This document shows, piece by piece, positions 33,062 to 42,753 of a DNA stretch of 64,000 nt (its first letter is position 1; every line of letters begins with the position of its first letter). A model generated the notes under the pieces. It was not told the DNA's origin. It did not search any database and saw only the letters and a program-made list of their open reading frames with translations. The position numbers and the translations under genes were made by a program. This DNA comes from Amphritea pacifica. Lineage in GTDB: Bacteria; Pseudomonadota; Gammaproteobacteria; Pseudomonadales; Balneatricaceae. The stretch lies in the NCBI RefSeq assembly GCF_016924145.1, contig NZ_JAFFZO010000003.1, positions 1-64,000 on the forward strand. The letters are read 5' to 3'.

Positions 33062-33211
33062 CGCGGGCCATAGCAGATTGCCTGATGTCACAAAAGATAT
33101 GCAAAACTGACTGGATTAGTGACGCCTATTGATTCAGAATCAGCGTCAGCCAGACTGATTTGGCTGGCTATCTGTCTTGTCCTGCTAACCTGAATTTAAG
33201 GATCGTCCTCT

Positions 33212-33442
33212 ATGGAAATGGAGTTTTTCAGCGCCTCTCTGATCAATCTGTTATTGAATCTGAGTTACACCATCATCGCTCTGGTGGTGGGAGTGTATGC
33301 TCTGTTATGGATCGATAAGCGGTTACTCAAAAATATCGATATTGAGGAGGAGATGAAGAAGGGCAATATCGCGGTTTCGATATTTGCCTCAACCGTACTG
33401 ATCTTCGTCGCCATTATTGTTGCCTCGGGTCTGAAAGGGTAA
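33212..33442 (+). CDS. DUF350 small membrane protein
   Basis: 76-residue protein with two membrane helices (about 8-32 and 51-74) joined by a charged loop containing DKRLLKNIDIEEEMKKGNIAVSIF, the hallmark of DUF350 (YjfL-like) proteins. Function is unknown for the family. AAGGA lies upstream of the ATG. The next gene begins 6 bp after the stop, so the two are an operon. The family commonly lies beside transglutaminase-like or ATP-grasp genes, as here. Confidence 0.85.
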   Translation: MEMEFFSASLINLLLNLSYTIIALVVGVYALLWIDKRLLKNIDIEEEMKKGNIAVSIFASTVLIFVAIIVASGLKG

Positions 33443-33448
33443 CCGGCC

Positions 33449-34261
33449 ATGTTAAAACGCCTGGGTCAGGGCGCGCTGTTTATTCTCGTCATCATACTGA
33501 CCTCAGCGCTACAGCAACACCAGCGCTCGCCGGATCTTATGATTGCCGAGGCATTAGAGCGTCTGCCACTGCCATCTGACCCCAACGCATCTCCCGGGTT
33601 ATTACGCAGCGGATCGCTCCAGTTAATGGCGAATGGCATCACGCTGAATCAGTTGGATATTGATAAGATTCTCAATAAACACCGGGAAAAACCCAGCATC
33701 TATCTGTTTGGTCAGGCCGACCTGGGAGCATATATCATGATCGCTCCGGGTGTCGACCGGCGTTATCATCTGGTGAACAGCTATTTTGATGGCTATATGC
33801 CGTTCCGGGTTGAGAATCCGGTACTGGCGCTCTATACGGTAGCCCGTCGAAAAAAGTATCAGTTTGACCATATCACCTATCCGGGCCGCCCTGAGGTCTG
33901 GCAAAGTAGCCAGCAGGCGTTTTTTTCTGAGGTAGGGGACTGTGAAGACCACGCCATTCTGGTGGCCGACTGGCTCATCGGCCTGGGCTACGATGCCCGG
34001 GTTGTCGTTGGCGACTATGATGGAGAGGGGCACGCCTGGGTTGTGTTGTTTGCAGAGGGCCAGGAATTTCTGCTTGAAACAACCCGAAAGCGTGGCCTCA
34101 ATCGCCTGAAAGCGTTTCCACTGGCTCGCTTGCAGACTAAATATCATCCCACCTTCATGTTTAACAACACTGATTTCTGGCAAAATCAGGGCTCCCGCTT
34201 TACCACTGATTATGCATCGTCTGACTGGGTTAAGAGAAGTCACTATCTGGCCGATAGATAG
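33449..34261 (+). CDS. Transglutaminase-like cysteine peptidase, membrane-anchored
   Basis: 270-residue protein with an N-terminal hydrophobic anchor or signal (GALFILVIILTSAL), so probably periplasmic. The transglutaminase-like triad is visible: Cys in GDCEDHAILVADWLIGLGYDAR, His in GHAWVVLF and a following acidic residue in EFLLETT. Such folds act as proteases or amidases; the substrate is unknown. The segment before the core (AYIMIAPGVDRRYHLVNSYFDGYM) is not one I recognise. It is co-transcribed with the DUF350 gene and closed by a strong terminator. Confidence 0.75.
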   Translation: MLKRLGQGALFILVIILTSALQQHQRSPDLMIAEALERLPLPSDPNASPGLLRSGSLQLMANGITLNQLDIDKILNKHREKPSIYLFGQADLGAYIMIAPGVDRRYHLVNSYFDGYMPFRVENPVLALYTVARRKKYQFDHITYPGRPEVWQSSQQAFFSEVGDCEDHAILVADWLIGLGYDARVVVGDYDGEGHAWVVLFAEGQEFLLETTRKRGLNRLKAFPLARLQTKYHPTFMFNNTDFWQNQGSRFTTDYASSDWVKRSHYLADR

Positions 34262-34285
34262 TGGCTGACTGAGGCCGGCACCGGT

Positions 34286-34319
34286 AAAAAAAAATCCGCC
34301 ACTGAGGGCGGATTTTTTT
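34286..34319. terminator. Bidirectional terminator between transglutaminase gene and metH
   Basis: AAAATCCGCC / GGCGGATTTT stem with a 6-nt loop, flanked by runs of nine A and seven T. It ends both converging transcripts. Confidence 0.93.
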
Positions 34320-34329
34320 GCTCTATCGA

Positions 34330-37300
34330 TCAGCTATCGTCCGGTTCATACCCCAGGTTTGGTGATAACCAGCGTTCCGCTTCGGTTTTCTCCATACCGG
34401 TGCGTTTGGCATAGGATTCCAGTTGATCTTCACCGATCTTGGCGACACCGAAATACTGTGATTGCGGATGGCTGAAATACCAGCCGCTGACCGAAGAGGT
34501 CGGCAGCATGGCATAACTATCGGTCAGCTGCATACCAATCCGGTTCTCGACATCCAGCAGTTTCCACAACAGTCCTTTCTCGGTGTGTTCCGGGCAGGCT
34601 GGGTAACCGGGGGCAGGGCGGATGCCCTGATATTTCTCTCTGATCAGTGCTTCGTTATCCAGGCTTTCATCAGCCGCATAGCCCCAGAACTCACGCCGGG
34701 TACGGGCGTGCATATACTCAGCCAGTGCTTCGGCTAACCGGTCCGCCAGGGCTTTCACCATAATACTGTGATAATCATCGTGATCGGCTTCATAGGCGTC
34801 GATCATCGCCTGATCACCAATACCGGCGGTGACCGCAAAAGCGCCGAAGTAGTCAGCTTTACCACTCGCTTTCGGTGCGATGAAATCGGCGAGGCACATA
34901 TTTGCCTTGCCATCGGTTTTCTCGACCTGCTGGCGCAGATGATGCAGGTTCACTAGCACCTCTGAACGACTGTCATCGGTATACAGTTCAATATCGTCAT
35001 CGTCGACACTGTTAGCCGGGAACAGACCGATCACCGCCCGGGCTTCCAGCTTCTTGTTGGCGATAATATCATCCAGCATCTGCTGAGCATCATGAAACAG
35101 GCGGGTCGCCTCTTCACCGATAACCTCATCTGTCAGAATGCGTGGGTAACGTCCCGCCAGCTCCCATGAATGGAAGAACGGGGTCCAGTCGATGTAGTCA
35201 CGCAGCTCATTCAGGTCGATATTCTCGAAGATCTGGATCCCCGGCTGTGCGGGGACCGGAGGGGTATAGCTATCCCAGTCGATCTTGAATTTGTTGGCCC
35301 GGGCCTGAATCAGTGAAATCCGACGCGCCTGGCTTTGGCGTTCAGCATAACGCTGTCGTACGGTTTCATAATCCTCCTGTATCTCCTGCACATAGGCCGC
35401 TTTTCGTTCTTTGGACAGCAGGGTGCTGGCAACGTTTACCGCCCGCGATGCATTGGTCACATGGACTACCTGGTCACGGCTGTATGCCTGATCAATTTTC
35501 ACTGCGGTATGCGCTTTAGAGGTGGTAGCCCCGCCAATCATCAGCGGAATATTAAAGCCCTGGCGCTCCATCTCTCTGGCTACATGGACCATCTCATCCA
35601 GCGATGGAGTGATCAGACCAGAAAGACCGATAATATCAACATTCTCTTCACGTGCGGTGCGCAGAATTGTCTCTGCCGGCACCATCACGCCGAGGTCGAT
35701 AATTTCGTAGTTATTACACTGGAGCACCACCCCAACGATGTTTTTACCGATATCATGAACATCACCCTTTACCGTGGCCATGAGGATCTTGCCGGCAGTT
35801 TCGCTGGCCGCGCCCGCTTTCTCCTCTTCGATAAAGGGCATCAGATAGGCGACCGCTTTTTTCATTACCCGGGCAGATTTTACCACCTGAGGCAGGAACA
35901 TCTTACCTGCGCCGAATAAGTCACCTACCACGCCCATGCCATCCATCAGCGGGCCTTCGATCACCTGGATAGGGCGGTCATAGAGGTGGCGGCACTCTTC
36001 GACATCGTCATCAATATATTCGGCGATCCCTTTTACCAGCGAGTGGGACAGACGCTCCTGAACCGGAAGGCTCCGCCATTCCTGGGTTTTCTCCTCAACC
36101 TGAGCACCATCACCGCGATATTTCTCAGCAATTTCCAGCAGGTTTTCGGTAGCCTCATCCGAGGTGTTGAGGATCACAGCCTCAACCGCAACCCGCAGCT
36201 CTTCCGGCAGGTCATCGTAGATTGCCAACTGACCGGCGTTAACGATACCCATATCCATCCCTTGCTGAATCGCGTGATAGAGGAATACACAGTGGATCGC
36301 TTCCCGCACCGGGTTATTACCGCGGAACGAGAATGACACGTTAGATACGCCGCCAGAGATCATCGCATAGGGCAGATTCTTCTTAATCCAGCCCGTAGCG
36401 CGGATAAAGTCCAGCGCATAATTATTGTGTTCCTCAATCCCTGTCGCCACGGCAAAGATATTCGGATCGAAGATAATATCTTCTGGTGGAAAGCCGACCT
36501 TCTCAGTGAGCACTTTGTAGGAGCGTTCACAGATCTGGATTTTGCGCTCTTCTGTGTCCGCCTGGCCATCCTCATCGAATGCCATGACCACCACCGCAGC
36601 ACCATAGCGACGCAACAGGTTGGCCTGATAGATAAACTTCTCTTCACCCTCTTTAAGGCTGATGGAGTTCACCACGCCTTTACCCTGAATACATTTCAGG
36701 CCTGCTTCGATCACCTCCCATTTAGAGGAGTCGATCATGATCGGAACCCTTGAGATATCCGGTTCAGAGGCGATCAGTGTCAGAAAGCGAACCATCGCCG
36801 CTTCTGCATCCAGCATCCCTTCATCCATATTGATATCGATGATCTGGGCACCGTTTTCAACCTGTTGACGGGCAACATCCAGAGCAGTTTCGTAGTCTCC
36901 CTCTTTAATCAGGCGTTTGAACATTGCCGATCCGGTGACGTTAGTCCGCTCGCCGACATTAACAAACAGGGTGTCTTTATTGATATTTTGCGGTTCCAGG
37001 CCGGAAAGGCGACACTCAACAGGAATCTCAGGAATCTGTCGCGGAGCGAACTCATTAGCGGCATTACCCATAGCGGTAACGTGTGCCGGTGTTGTGCCGC
37101 AGCAGCCACCGATAATATTCAGGAAGCCCGCCTGAGCCCACTCACGAATCTCTGTCGCCATCTGTTCGGGCGATTCGTCGTAACCGCCAAAGGCGTTTGG
37201 CAGACCTGCGTTCGGGTGAGCGGATACATGAGTGTCTGCGATACGGGAAAGCTCTTCCACATACTGACGCAGCTCTTTAGGCCCCAGGGCGCAGTTCAGT

Positions 37301-38046
37301 CCGATTGACAGGGGCTTGATATGACGCACAGAGTTCCAGAACGCTTCAGTGGTCTGGCCGGACAGTGTCCGTCCTGAGGCGTCAGTGATGGTGCCGGAGA
37401 TCATCACCGGCAGGCGCATAGTGTTATCTTCAAAATACTGGTCGACCGCAAAGATGGCGGCTTTGGCATTCAGCGTATCGAAGATGGTTTCGATCAGAAT
37501 GATATCCACGCCACCTTTTATCAGGCCGTCAATGGACTCGGTATACGCCTCGACTAACTGATCAAAACTGATATTACGGAATCCTGGATCGTTCACATCC
37601 GGAGAGATAGAGCAGGTACGGTTAGTCGGGCCAAGAACGCCTGCGACATAACGGGGTCTATCCGGGGTTAACGCAGTAACCTCATCAGCCACTTTGCGGG
37701 CCAGTTGGGCGGCTACCCGATTGATCTCATGGCTGATCGTCTCCATCTCGTAATCAGCCATAGCGATAGCAGTTGCGTTAAAAGTGTTGGTTTCCAGTAT
37801 ATCGGCACCAGCATCCAGATAGGCGCGGTGGATATCGCTGATAATATCAGGTTGCGTCAACACCAGCAGATCGTTGTTTCCCTGCAGATCGACCTTCCAG
37901 TCGGCAAACCGTTCACCACGAAAATCAGCCTCGTTCAGTTTGCGATCCTGAATCATGGTGCCCATACCGCCATCGAGAACCAGTATGCGTTCTGACAGGG
38001 CTTGTTTCAGTTGAACTGTTTTATCTACAGAAGTATGTGCCGACAC
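34330..38046 (-). CDS. metH: Cobalamin-dependent methionine synthase
   Basis: Transfers methyl from 5-methyl-THF via cobalamin to homocysteine. Domains in order: homocysteine-binding barrel ([10 protein letters not shown]; zinc cysteines including [12 protein letters not shown]), folate-binding domain ([10 protein letters not shown]), cobalamin domain with ligand His in [14 protein letters not shown], and the C-terminal reactivation domain binding SAM ([23 protein letters not shown]). I start at GTG 38046, preceded by AGG at about 7 nt (1238 aa; E. coli 1227); a TTG at 38061 is also possible. I saw no B12 riboswitch signature in the leader. Confidence 0.97.
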   Translation of the reverse strand: MSAHTSVDKTVQLKQALSERILVLDGGMGTMIQDRKLNEADFRGERFADWKVDLQGNNDLLVLTQPDIISDIHRAYLDAGADILETNTFNATAIAMADYEMETISHEINRVAAQLARKVADEVTALTPDRPRYVAGVLGPTNRTCSISPDVNDPGFRNISFDQLVEAYTESIDGLIKGGVDIILIETIFDTLNAKAAIFAVDQYFEDNTMRLPVMISGTITDASGRTLSGQTTEAFWNSVRHIKPLSIGLNCALGPKELRQYVEELSRIADTHVSAHPNAGLPNAFGGYDESPEQMATEIREWAQAGFLNIIGGCCGTTPAHVTAMGNAANEFAPRQIPEIPVECRLSGLEPQNINKDTLFVNVGERTNVTGSAMFKRLIKEGDYETALDVARQQVENGAQIIDINMDEGMLDAEAAMVRFLTLIASEPDISRVPIMIDSSKWEVIEAGLKCIQGKGVVNSISLKEGEEKFIYQANLLRRYGAAVVVMAFDEDGQADTEERKIQICERSYKVLTEKVGFPPEDIIFDPNIFAVATGIEEHNNYALDFIRATGWIKKNLPYAMISGGVSNVSFSFRGNNPVREAIHCVFLYHAIQQGMDMGIVNAGQLAIYDDLPEELRVAVEAVILNTSDEATENLLEIAEKYRGDGAQVEEKTQEWRSLPVQERLSHSLVKGIAEYIDDDVEECRHLYDRPIQVIEGPLMDGMGVVGDLFGAGKMFLPQVVKSARVMKKAVAYLMPFIEEEKAGAASETAGKILMATVKGDVHDIGKNIVGVVLQCNNYEIIDLGVMVPAETILRTAREENVDIIGLSGLITPSLDEMVHVAREMERQGFNIPLMIGGATTSKAHTAVKIDQAYSRDQVVHVTNASRAVNVASTLLSKERKAAYVQEIQEDYETVRQRYAERQSQARRISLIQARANKFKIDWDSYTPPVPAQPGIQIFENIDLNELRDYIDWTPFFHSWELAGRYPRILTDEVIGEEATRLFHDAQQMLDDIIANKKLEARAVIGLFPANSVDDDDIELYTDDSRSEVLVNLHHLRQQVEKTDGKANMCLADFIAPKASGKADYFGAFAVTAGIGDQAMIDAYEADHDDYHSIMVKALADRLAEALAEYMHARTRREFWGYAADESLDNEALIREKYQGIRPAPGYPACPEHTEKGLLWKLLDVENRIGMQLTDSYAMLPTSSVSGWYFSHPQSQYFGVAKIGEDQLESYAKRTGMEKTEAERWLSPNLGYEPDDS

Positions 38047-38231
38047 GTATAAACCTACCAATAACCTATTGTAAAGGCGGCTATTTTAACTAAATTATCG
38101 GGCTTGTGGGTGAGTTACACTCAATTGATGATGAAATATATTTGTAGAGCCTGACAGATCAGTGCTCAGAGAACTTTTTTGTCGTTGATATACTGGCTGC
38201 GTTTGAAAAAACGGTCATTGCAGAAAGACAA

Positions 38232-38267
38232 AACCCACTCAGCCAGGACAGGGCGACTGAGTGGGTT
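38232..38267 (-). terminator. Terminator of the FTR1 operon
   Basis: Perfect 11-bp stem AACCCACTCAG / CTGAGTGGGTT with a 14-nt loop and TTTTGTCTTT after it on the minus strand. It lies about 30 bp beyond the FTR1 stop. Confidence 0.8.
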
Positions 38268-38295
38268 GTAGAGGTCAGATCGCTGATGTCTGAAG

Positions 38296-39123
38296 TTAAG
38301 CGCCTGAGTTTTGCAGTCTCAGATTAGAGCGATGACCTACCCAGCGCATACCCGCTATGATAGTGCACAGCGTAACCAGATAGAAGATCAGATGGATCGC
38401 AGTAGGGCGCTCCTGATATCCGATCAGAATATGCAGTAGCTGGCCTGTAATCGATTTTTCTGAGAGCAGCGCGCCACTATCCCAGAGTGGAGCCTGATAG
38501 GGCAGAATACCTGCCTGCATCAGATAGCCTGAAGCGGACGCTGCCAGACCGGCTGCCAGTAACAGAATCATCCAGCCGGTATACTGGAACAGGCGGGCGG
38601 TAGGGATTCGCAATAACCCGCTATAGATCAGACGTCCCACCAGAATACCAGCGATCACGCCGAGGATGCTGCCGGTCATCATGGAGCTTGCAGAGCTGCC
38701 GCTGGCAGTGACGCTATACATGAACAGCACCACCTCAGAGCCTTCCCGCAACACTGCCATACCAGAGGCAACCGCGAGAAAGTAGAGAGGTAGTGAGCCG
38801 TCAGTTATTTTAGCGCTGACGTTTTTCATGTGGGCGACCAGTTCCCGGGCGTGATGAGACATCCAGATGTTGTGCCAGGCCAGCATCAGAACGGCTATCA
38901 GAAGAATGGAAGCATTCATCAGTTCCTGGCCGGTCCCCTCAAAAGCACTGGTGATGGAACCTGCGAAAAGCGCGACAATACAGGCACCGGCCAGTCCCGC
39001 GATAAGGCCCGCACCGATCCACAGCGTCCGGCGGGGCAGGCCACAGGTAGCCGCCAGCAAGATACTGACAATCAATGCCGCTTCAAGCACTTCACGAAAT
39101 ACGATAACAGCGGAGCTTAACAT
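38296..39123 (-). CDS. FTR1-family iron permease (EfeU-like)
   Basis: Inner-membrane ferrous/ferric iron permease of the OFeT family. It has seven membrane helices in 275 aa and both essential RExxE iron motifs: REVLEA in helix 1 and REGSEV in helix 4. It is preceded by a periplasmic cupredoxin 19 bp upstream, and the pair is driven by a promoter with a Fur box. That is an EfeUO-like iron uptake operon in reduced form, without an EfeB peroxidase or EfeO M75 domain nearby. Confidence 0.93.
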   Translation of the reverse strand: MLSSAVIVFREVLEAALIVSILLAATCGLPRRTLWIGAGLIAGLAGACIVALFAGSITSAFEGTGQELMNASILLIAVLMLAWHNIWMSHHARELVAHMKNVSAKITDGSLPLYFLAVASGMAVLREGSEVVLFMYSVTASGSSASSMMTGSILGVIAGILVGRLIYSGLLRIPTARLFQYTGWMILLLAAGLAASASGYLMQAGILPYQAPLWDSGALLSEKSITGQLLHILIGYQERPTAIHLIFYLVTLCTIIAGMRWVGHRSNLRLQNSGA

Positions 39124-39142
39124 AGGTCTGCCTCAGCAATAA

Positions 39143-39463
39143 TTACTCAACGATCAGGACACCTTTGGCTGTGTCTTCATGAAATTCCCCGACAAACTCA
39201 TAACGACCTGGCTCAAAGGGCCCAACCATAATAGTTGCTTTACTGTTTCCTGGAATCACTTTTTCCAGAGTGAAGTCTTCCCCTTCAAACTCTTCAGGGG
39301 TGGCGTCTTCATTAGAAACCACCAGTTTCACCCGCTGATTCGCCGGTATAGTGACTTCGGCAGGCGAGAACATATGATCCTTTATCGAAATCTCAAAACG
39401 GGTTTCAGCAGCCATTGCTGTTGTGGAAGTGGCAAACAGGGCAGCAATCAGAAGTTTTTTCAT
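39143..39463 (-). CDS. Periplasmic cupredoxin-domain protein (EfeO N-domain-like)
   Basis: 106-residue protein with signal peptide MKKLLIAALFATSTTAMAA. The mature part is a single cupredoxin fold resembling the N-terminal domain of EfeO: DHMFSPAEVTIPANQRV, NEDATPEEFEGEDFTLEKVIPG, and FVGEFHEDTAKG. It has no cysteine, so it is not a classic blue-copper site; metal ligands would be Met, His and acidic residues. It probably oxidises or hands iron to the FTR1 permease encoded 19 bp downstream. Confidence 0.88.
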   Translation of the reverse strand: MKKLLIAALFATSTTAMAAETRFEISIKDHMFSPAEVTIPANQRVKLVVSNEDATPEEFEGEDFTLEKVIPGNSKATIMVGPFEPGRYEFVGEFHEDTAKGVLIVE

Positions 39464-39490
39464 AGCAGGGTCTCGAAATTAGGTTGAGAG

Positions 39491-39700
39491 TTAATAATAA
39501 TGATTATCATATAGATTCGCGAAAGCGAGTGCAACATCCTCCGCATCAGAATCTGCATAACAGAGTCGGAAAGCACTATCCGGGGATTTAATATACGGAT
39601 GAGTTGCATAGTCTCTCTTCGTTAATAAACCCCAAGGGTTCAGTGTCTCTGATAAGTTACTTAAATTTTTTAAATTAGCTGGTACAATTGCTTCCGTCAA
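39491..39700 (-). CDS. Doubtful 69-residue open frame over the Fur promoter
   Basis: An open frame with a TTG start and no clear ribosome binding site. The last five residues (DNHYY) are encoded by the Fur box itself and the C-terminal third by the -35/-10 region of the next operon. The amino-acid composition is protein-like (FRLCYADSDAEDVALAFANLY) but I recognise no family. Either a small upstream gene whose end overlaps the promoter, or non-coding. Confidence 0.2.
   Translation of the reverse strand: MTEAIVPANLKNLSNLSETLNPWGLLTKRDYATHPYIKSPDSAFRLCYADSDAEDVALAFANLYDNHYY
39496..39534 (-). promoter_or_regulatory. Fur-box promoter of the cupredoxin-FTR1 operon
   Basis: On the minus strand TTGCAC (39534-39529), 17 bp, then TATGAT (39511-39506). 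The -10 overlaps AATAATGATTATCAT (39496-39510), which matches 14 consecutive core positions (2-15) of the 19-bp Fur consensus. This geometry predicts iron-dependent repression by Fur. The cupredoxin ATG lies about 33 bp downstream of the Fur box. Confidence 0.85.
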
Positions 39701-39932
39701 AAGGTAAGTAAATCTATAACGTTAGTTATTATAAAAATTACCTTATGGCTGCCTATAGTTTCAGTGTTGTAAACAGACCTGAAAAACTATTCCATAGCTG
39801 CGGCTATGATGGGGCCGATGGATCGGCCTGGGGCCAGTGATCGCGGAATGACGTGATACTGGCAGAGGTATGCTGAATATTTCAGCAAGGTTTATGTCGG
39901 TGATCCGGCTGATTGAGACTCAGGTCATTAAT

Positions 39933-40367
39933 ATGCTGCAAACTTTCTTAAAAGCAAAACTCCATCGGGTTACGGTTACCCATGCGGAGCTTCACTATGA
40001 AGGCTCCTGTGCCATTGATGGTGTATTACTCGAACGCTCCGGCATTAAAGAGTATGAACAGATACATATCTACAACATCAATAACGGTGAGCGCTTCACT
40101 ACATACGCAATTCGTGGTGAAGACAACAGCGGTATTATCTCTGTTAACGGGGCTGCGGCACACCGTGCTTCAAAAGGTGATCTGCTCATTATCTGTTCCT
40201 ATGTGCAACTGGATGAGCAGGAGGCTGAGAGTTTTCAGCCAACCCTCTGCTATTTCGAAAATGCTAAAAATGAGAACGATGCTCACCGGGTCAGTGATGA
40301 AGAACTGCATCAGCGCAATATCATGACGGGCATTAAAAACAGCATCGCAGTTCAGGAAAATAACTGA
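39933..40367 (+). CDS. panD: Aspartate 1-decarboxylase
   Basis: Makes beta-alanine for pantothenate. It is a pyruvoyl enzyme made as a proenzyme and cut at Gly-Ser in HYEGSCAID; the new Ser25 end becomes the pyruvoyl group. [22 protein letters not shown] and [16 protein letters not shown] are conserved. I start at ATG 39933 ([13 protein letters not shown]), where the family begins; the frame is open from 39870. Length is 144 aa, about 18 more than E. coli because of a charged C-terminal extension. panB and panC are not nearby. Confidence 0.95.
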   Translation: MLQTFLKAKLHRVTVTHAELHYEGSCAIDGVLLERSGIKEYEQIHIYNINNGERFTTYAIRGEDNSGIISVNGAAAHRASKGDLLIICSYVQLDEQEAESFQPTLCYFENAKNENDAHRVSDEELHQRNIMTGIKNSIAVQENN

Positions 40368-40393
40368 TAAAACCCAGGCAAATCTGTTTCCTT

Positions 40394-40419
40394 AAGCTGC
40401 CTTCGGGCAGCTTTTTTTT
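40394..40419 (+). terminator. Terminator after panD
   Basis: AAGCTGCC-TTCG-GGCAGCTT hairpin with a UUCG-type tetraloop and an eight-T run: a textbook intrinsic terminator. Confidence 0.95.
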
Positions 40420-40459
40420 ATGCCGTTTTGAACAGCATGTCCAAAATTACGAGGCCCAG

Positions 40460-40471
40460 ATTGTCGACAAT
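40460..40471. promoter_or_regulatory. Palindromic operator candidate upstream of prpE
   Basis: Perfect 12-bp palindrome ATTGTCGACAAT about 235 bp upstream of the prpE start. The form, TTGT-NN-ACAA with A/T ends, is that of GntR-family (FCD/FadR-like) operators. PrpQ, a GntR-type regulator of propionate genes in some gammaproteobacteria, is a natural candidate, but no regulator gene is nearby. Confidence 0.5.
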
Positions 40472-40542
40472 TGATCTGTATCATTATTTAGTTATCACGG
40501 ATTTAGTCATAAAAAAGCAGTTTGTCTGAAATTCATCGCCAT

Positions 40543-40554
40543 ATCGTAGACAAT
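40543..40554. promoter_or_regulatory. Degenerate second copy of the prpE palindrome
   Basis: ATCGTAGACAAT matches the perfect palindrome at 40460 in 10 of 12 positions. The two centres are 83 bp apart, about eight helical turns, so both would face the same side of DNA. Confidence 0.35.
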
Positions 40555-40705
40555 TTAGCCTTTTGTAGTAGTTTATTTTACCTGCTTCTCGGTTAGAGTG
40601 TGACACATGAGGCGACACCTGCAGACAACCATGATAAGCCTATAACAAAAGCAGGTGATGCCGGTCTGAAACATATAATAATGGTTACAGCGAAGGGCCA
40701 GTGCT

Positions 40706-42595
40706 ATGTCATATAAAGAAGAATACAGAAGATCAATCGAAACTCCTGAGGCTTTCTGGGCGGAGAAAGCTGAAGCGATCAAGTGGTTTAAGACCCCTGA
40801 AACGATCCTGAGCAAAGATGAGAATGGTATTGATCGCTGGTTTGCTGATGGTGAGATGAATACCGCCTATCTGGCTCTGGACTACCATGTTGAAAGTGGC
40901 CGTGGAGATCAGGACGCACTGATCTATGACTCCCCTGTCACAGATACTAAACAGCGCTACACCTATTCTGAGTTGCGCGATGCTGTGGCAACCTTTGCTG
41001 GCGTCCTCAAATCTCAGGGCGTAGAGAAGGGCGATCGGGTGGTTATTTATATGCCGATGATCGCTGAAGCGGTTATCGCTATGCTTGCCGTTGCCCGGCT
41101 TGGAGCGATCCACTCCGTTGTGTTTGGTGGCTTTGCCCCCCACGAGCTGGCGGTACGTATCGATGATGCCGAGCCAAAAGTGGTTGTCACCGCCTCCTGT
41201 GGTATTGAGATCGCCAAGGTGATTGAATATAAGCCGCTGCTGGATGAAGCGATTGAGAAATCCGCCCATAAACCTGATAGCTGCATTATTTTCCAGCGTC
41301 CTCAAGTGACCGCATCAATGCTCGAAGGTCGTGATATTGACTGGGCGCAGGCGGTTGCCACAGCAGAGCCAGCGGATTGCACACCCGTTAATGCGACAGA
41401 TCCTCTCTACATACTGTACACCTCTGGTACGACCGGCAAGCCAAAAGGTGTGGTGCGTGATAATGGCGGACATGCCGTAGCACTGAAATACAGTATGAAA
41501 GCGATCTACAACATGGAACCGGGCGAAGTGTTCTGGGCGGCTTCCGATGTTGGCTGGGTAGTGGGGCACTCCTATATTGTTTATGGTCCACTGTTGGCGG
41601 GTTGTACCACCATCGTTTACGAAGGTAAGCCGATTAAAACGCCGGATGCCGGCGCTTTCTGGCGTGTCTGTGCAGAGTATGGTGCTAAAGCGCTGTTTGC
41701 AGCACCTACCGCTTTCCGTGCGATCAAGAAAGAGGATCCCGACTCAGAGCTGCTTAAACAGTATGATCTGAGTAAGCTGCAAACAGTCTTTATGGCGGGC
41801 GAGCGACTTGATCCGCCTACCTACCACTGGACCAAAGAGACTCTGGGTAAGCCGGTTATCGATCACTGGTGGCAGACGGAAACTGGCTGGGCGATCTGCG
41901 GTAACCTGACCGGTGTAGAGATGCTTGAACCCAAGCCGGGTTCAGCGACGGTGCCAGTCAGTGGCTTTAATATCCAGATTCTGGACCATGAGGGTAACGA
42001 GCTGCCTAATGGGGAGCAGGGCAATATTGCCATTAAACTCCCTTTGCCGCCAAGCTGCCTGCCAACCGTGTGGGGAGATTTTGAACGTTTCCGTACCGGT
42101 TATCTGTCAGAGTTTCCTGGTTATTACTGCTCGGGAGATGGTGGTTATAAAGATGAAGATGGTTATGTATTCATCATGGGGCGCACCGATGATGTGATCA
42201 ATGTCGCGGGCCACCGGCTCTCAACCGGCGAGATGGAAGAGATCGTCGCTGACCATCCGGCGGTTGCCGAATGTGCCGTTATCGGCATTAATGATCCTCT
42301 GAAAGGACAGCAACCCATCGGCCTGGTTCTGCTTAAGAACGGTGTTGAGATCGATGCAGAGCAGCTCGAATCAGAGCTGGTGGCGATGGTGCGTAAAGAG
42401 ATCGGCGCCGTAGCCTGCTTCCGTCGCGCCATCGTCGTTCAGCGCCTGCCTAAAACCCGCTCGGGTAAGATCCTGCGTAAATTGCTGCGCCAGATCGCCG
42501 ATGGGCAGGATTACACAGTCCCGTCTACCATTGATGATCCGGCATCTCTGCCAGAAATTCAGGAGATCATGGGGCGTAATGGTCTGGTAAGCTGA
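40706..42595 (+). CDS. prpE: Propionyl-CoA synthetase PrpE
   Basis: AMP-forming acyl-CoA synthetase activating propionate. Motif A8-like YILYTSGTTGKPKGVVRDNGGH binds ATP. WWQTETGWAICGN, YCSGDGGYKDEDGYVFIMGRTDDVINVAGHRLSTGEMEE and the C-terminal PKTRSGKILRKLL, with the acetylatable catalytic Lys, are complete. The VRDNGGHA segment and 629 aa length fit PrpE better than Acs (about 650 aa). It stands alone: prpB, prpC and prpD are not in the window. Two palindromic sites lie upstream and a terminator downstream. Confidence 0.92.
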   Translation: MSYKEEYRRSIETPEAFWAEKAEAIKWFKTPETILSKDENGIDRWFADGEMNTAYLALDYHVESGRGDQDALIYDSPVTDTKQRYTYSELRDAVATFAGVLKSQGVEKGDRVVIYMPMIAEAVIAMLAVARLGAIHSVVFGGFAPHELAVRIDDAEPKVVVTASCGIEIAKVIEYKPLLDEAIEKSAHKPDSCIIFQRPQVTASMLEGRDIDWAQAVATAEPADCTPVNATDPLYILYTSGTTGKPKGVVRDNGGHAVALKYSMKAIYNMEPGEVFWAASDVGWVVGHSYIVYGPLLAGCTTIVYEGKPIKTPDAGAFWRVCAEYGAKALFAAPTAFRAIKKEDPDSELLKQYDLSKLQTVFMAGERLDPPTYHWTKETLGKPVIDHWWQTETGWAICGNLTGVEMLEPKPGSATVPVSGFNIQILDHEGNELPNGEQGNIAIKLPLPPSCLPTVWGDFERFRTGYLSEFPGYYCSGDGGYKDEDGYVFIMGRTDDVINVAGHRLSTGEMEEIVADHPAVAECAVIGINDPLKGQQPIGLVLLKNGVEIDAEQLESELVAMVRKEIGAVACFRRAIVVQRLPKTRSGKILRKLLRQIADGQDYTVPSTIDDPASLPEIQEIMGRNGLVS

Positions 42596-42626
42596 TCTCG
42601 ACGGATTAAAGTGTTTTACTACCTTC

Positions 42627-42651
42627 AGGCAGCCATATGGCTGCCTTTTTT
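42627..42651 (+). terminator. Terminator after prpE
   Basis: AGGCAGCC-ATAT-GGCTGCCT hairpin followed by TTTTT, about 30 bp after the prpE stop. Confidence 0.92.
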
Positions 42652-42753
42652 ATTTTGAGCTACAGTGTATATCAGCACCGCTGACATACACTTTTCCACC
42701 CATAGAGGGACTACTAATCGTCAGGCGGTAAGATAACCATTGAGGTACCGACT

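Noticed and set aside
33119-33193. 24-codon GTG frame with a hydrophobic end just before the DUF350 gene
   Set aside because: Too short, no ribosome binding site, and probably just promoter/leader of the DUF350 gene.
38047-38231. B12 or SAM riboswitch in the metH leader
   Set aside because: No B12-box-like core or SAM-I stems could be traced; the leader looks unstructured by eye.
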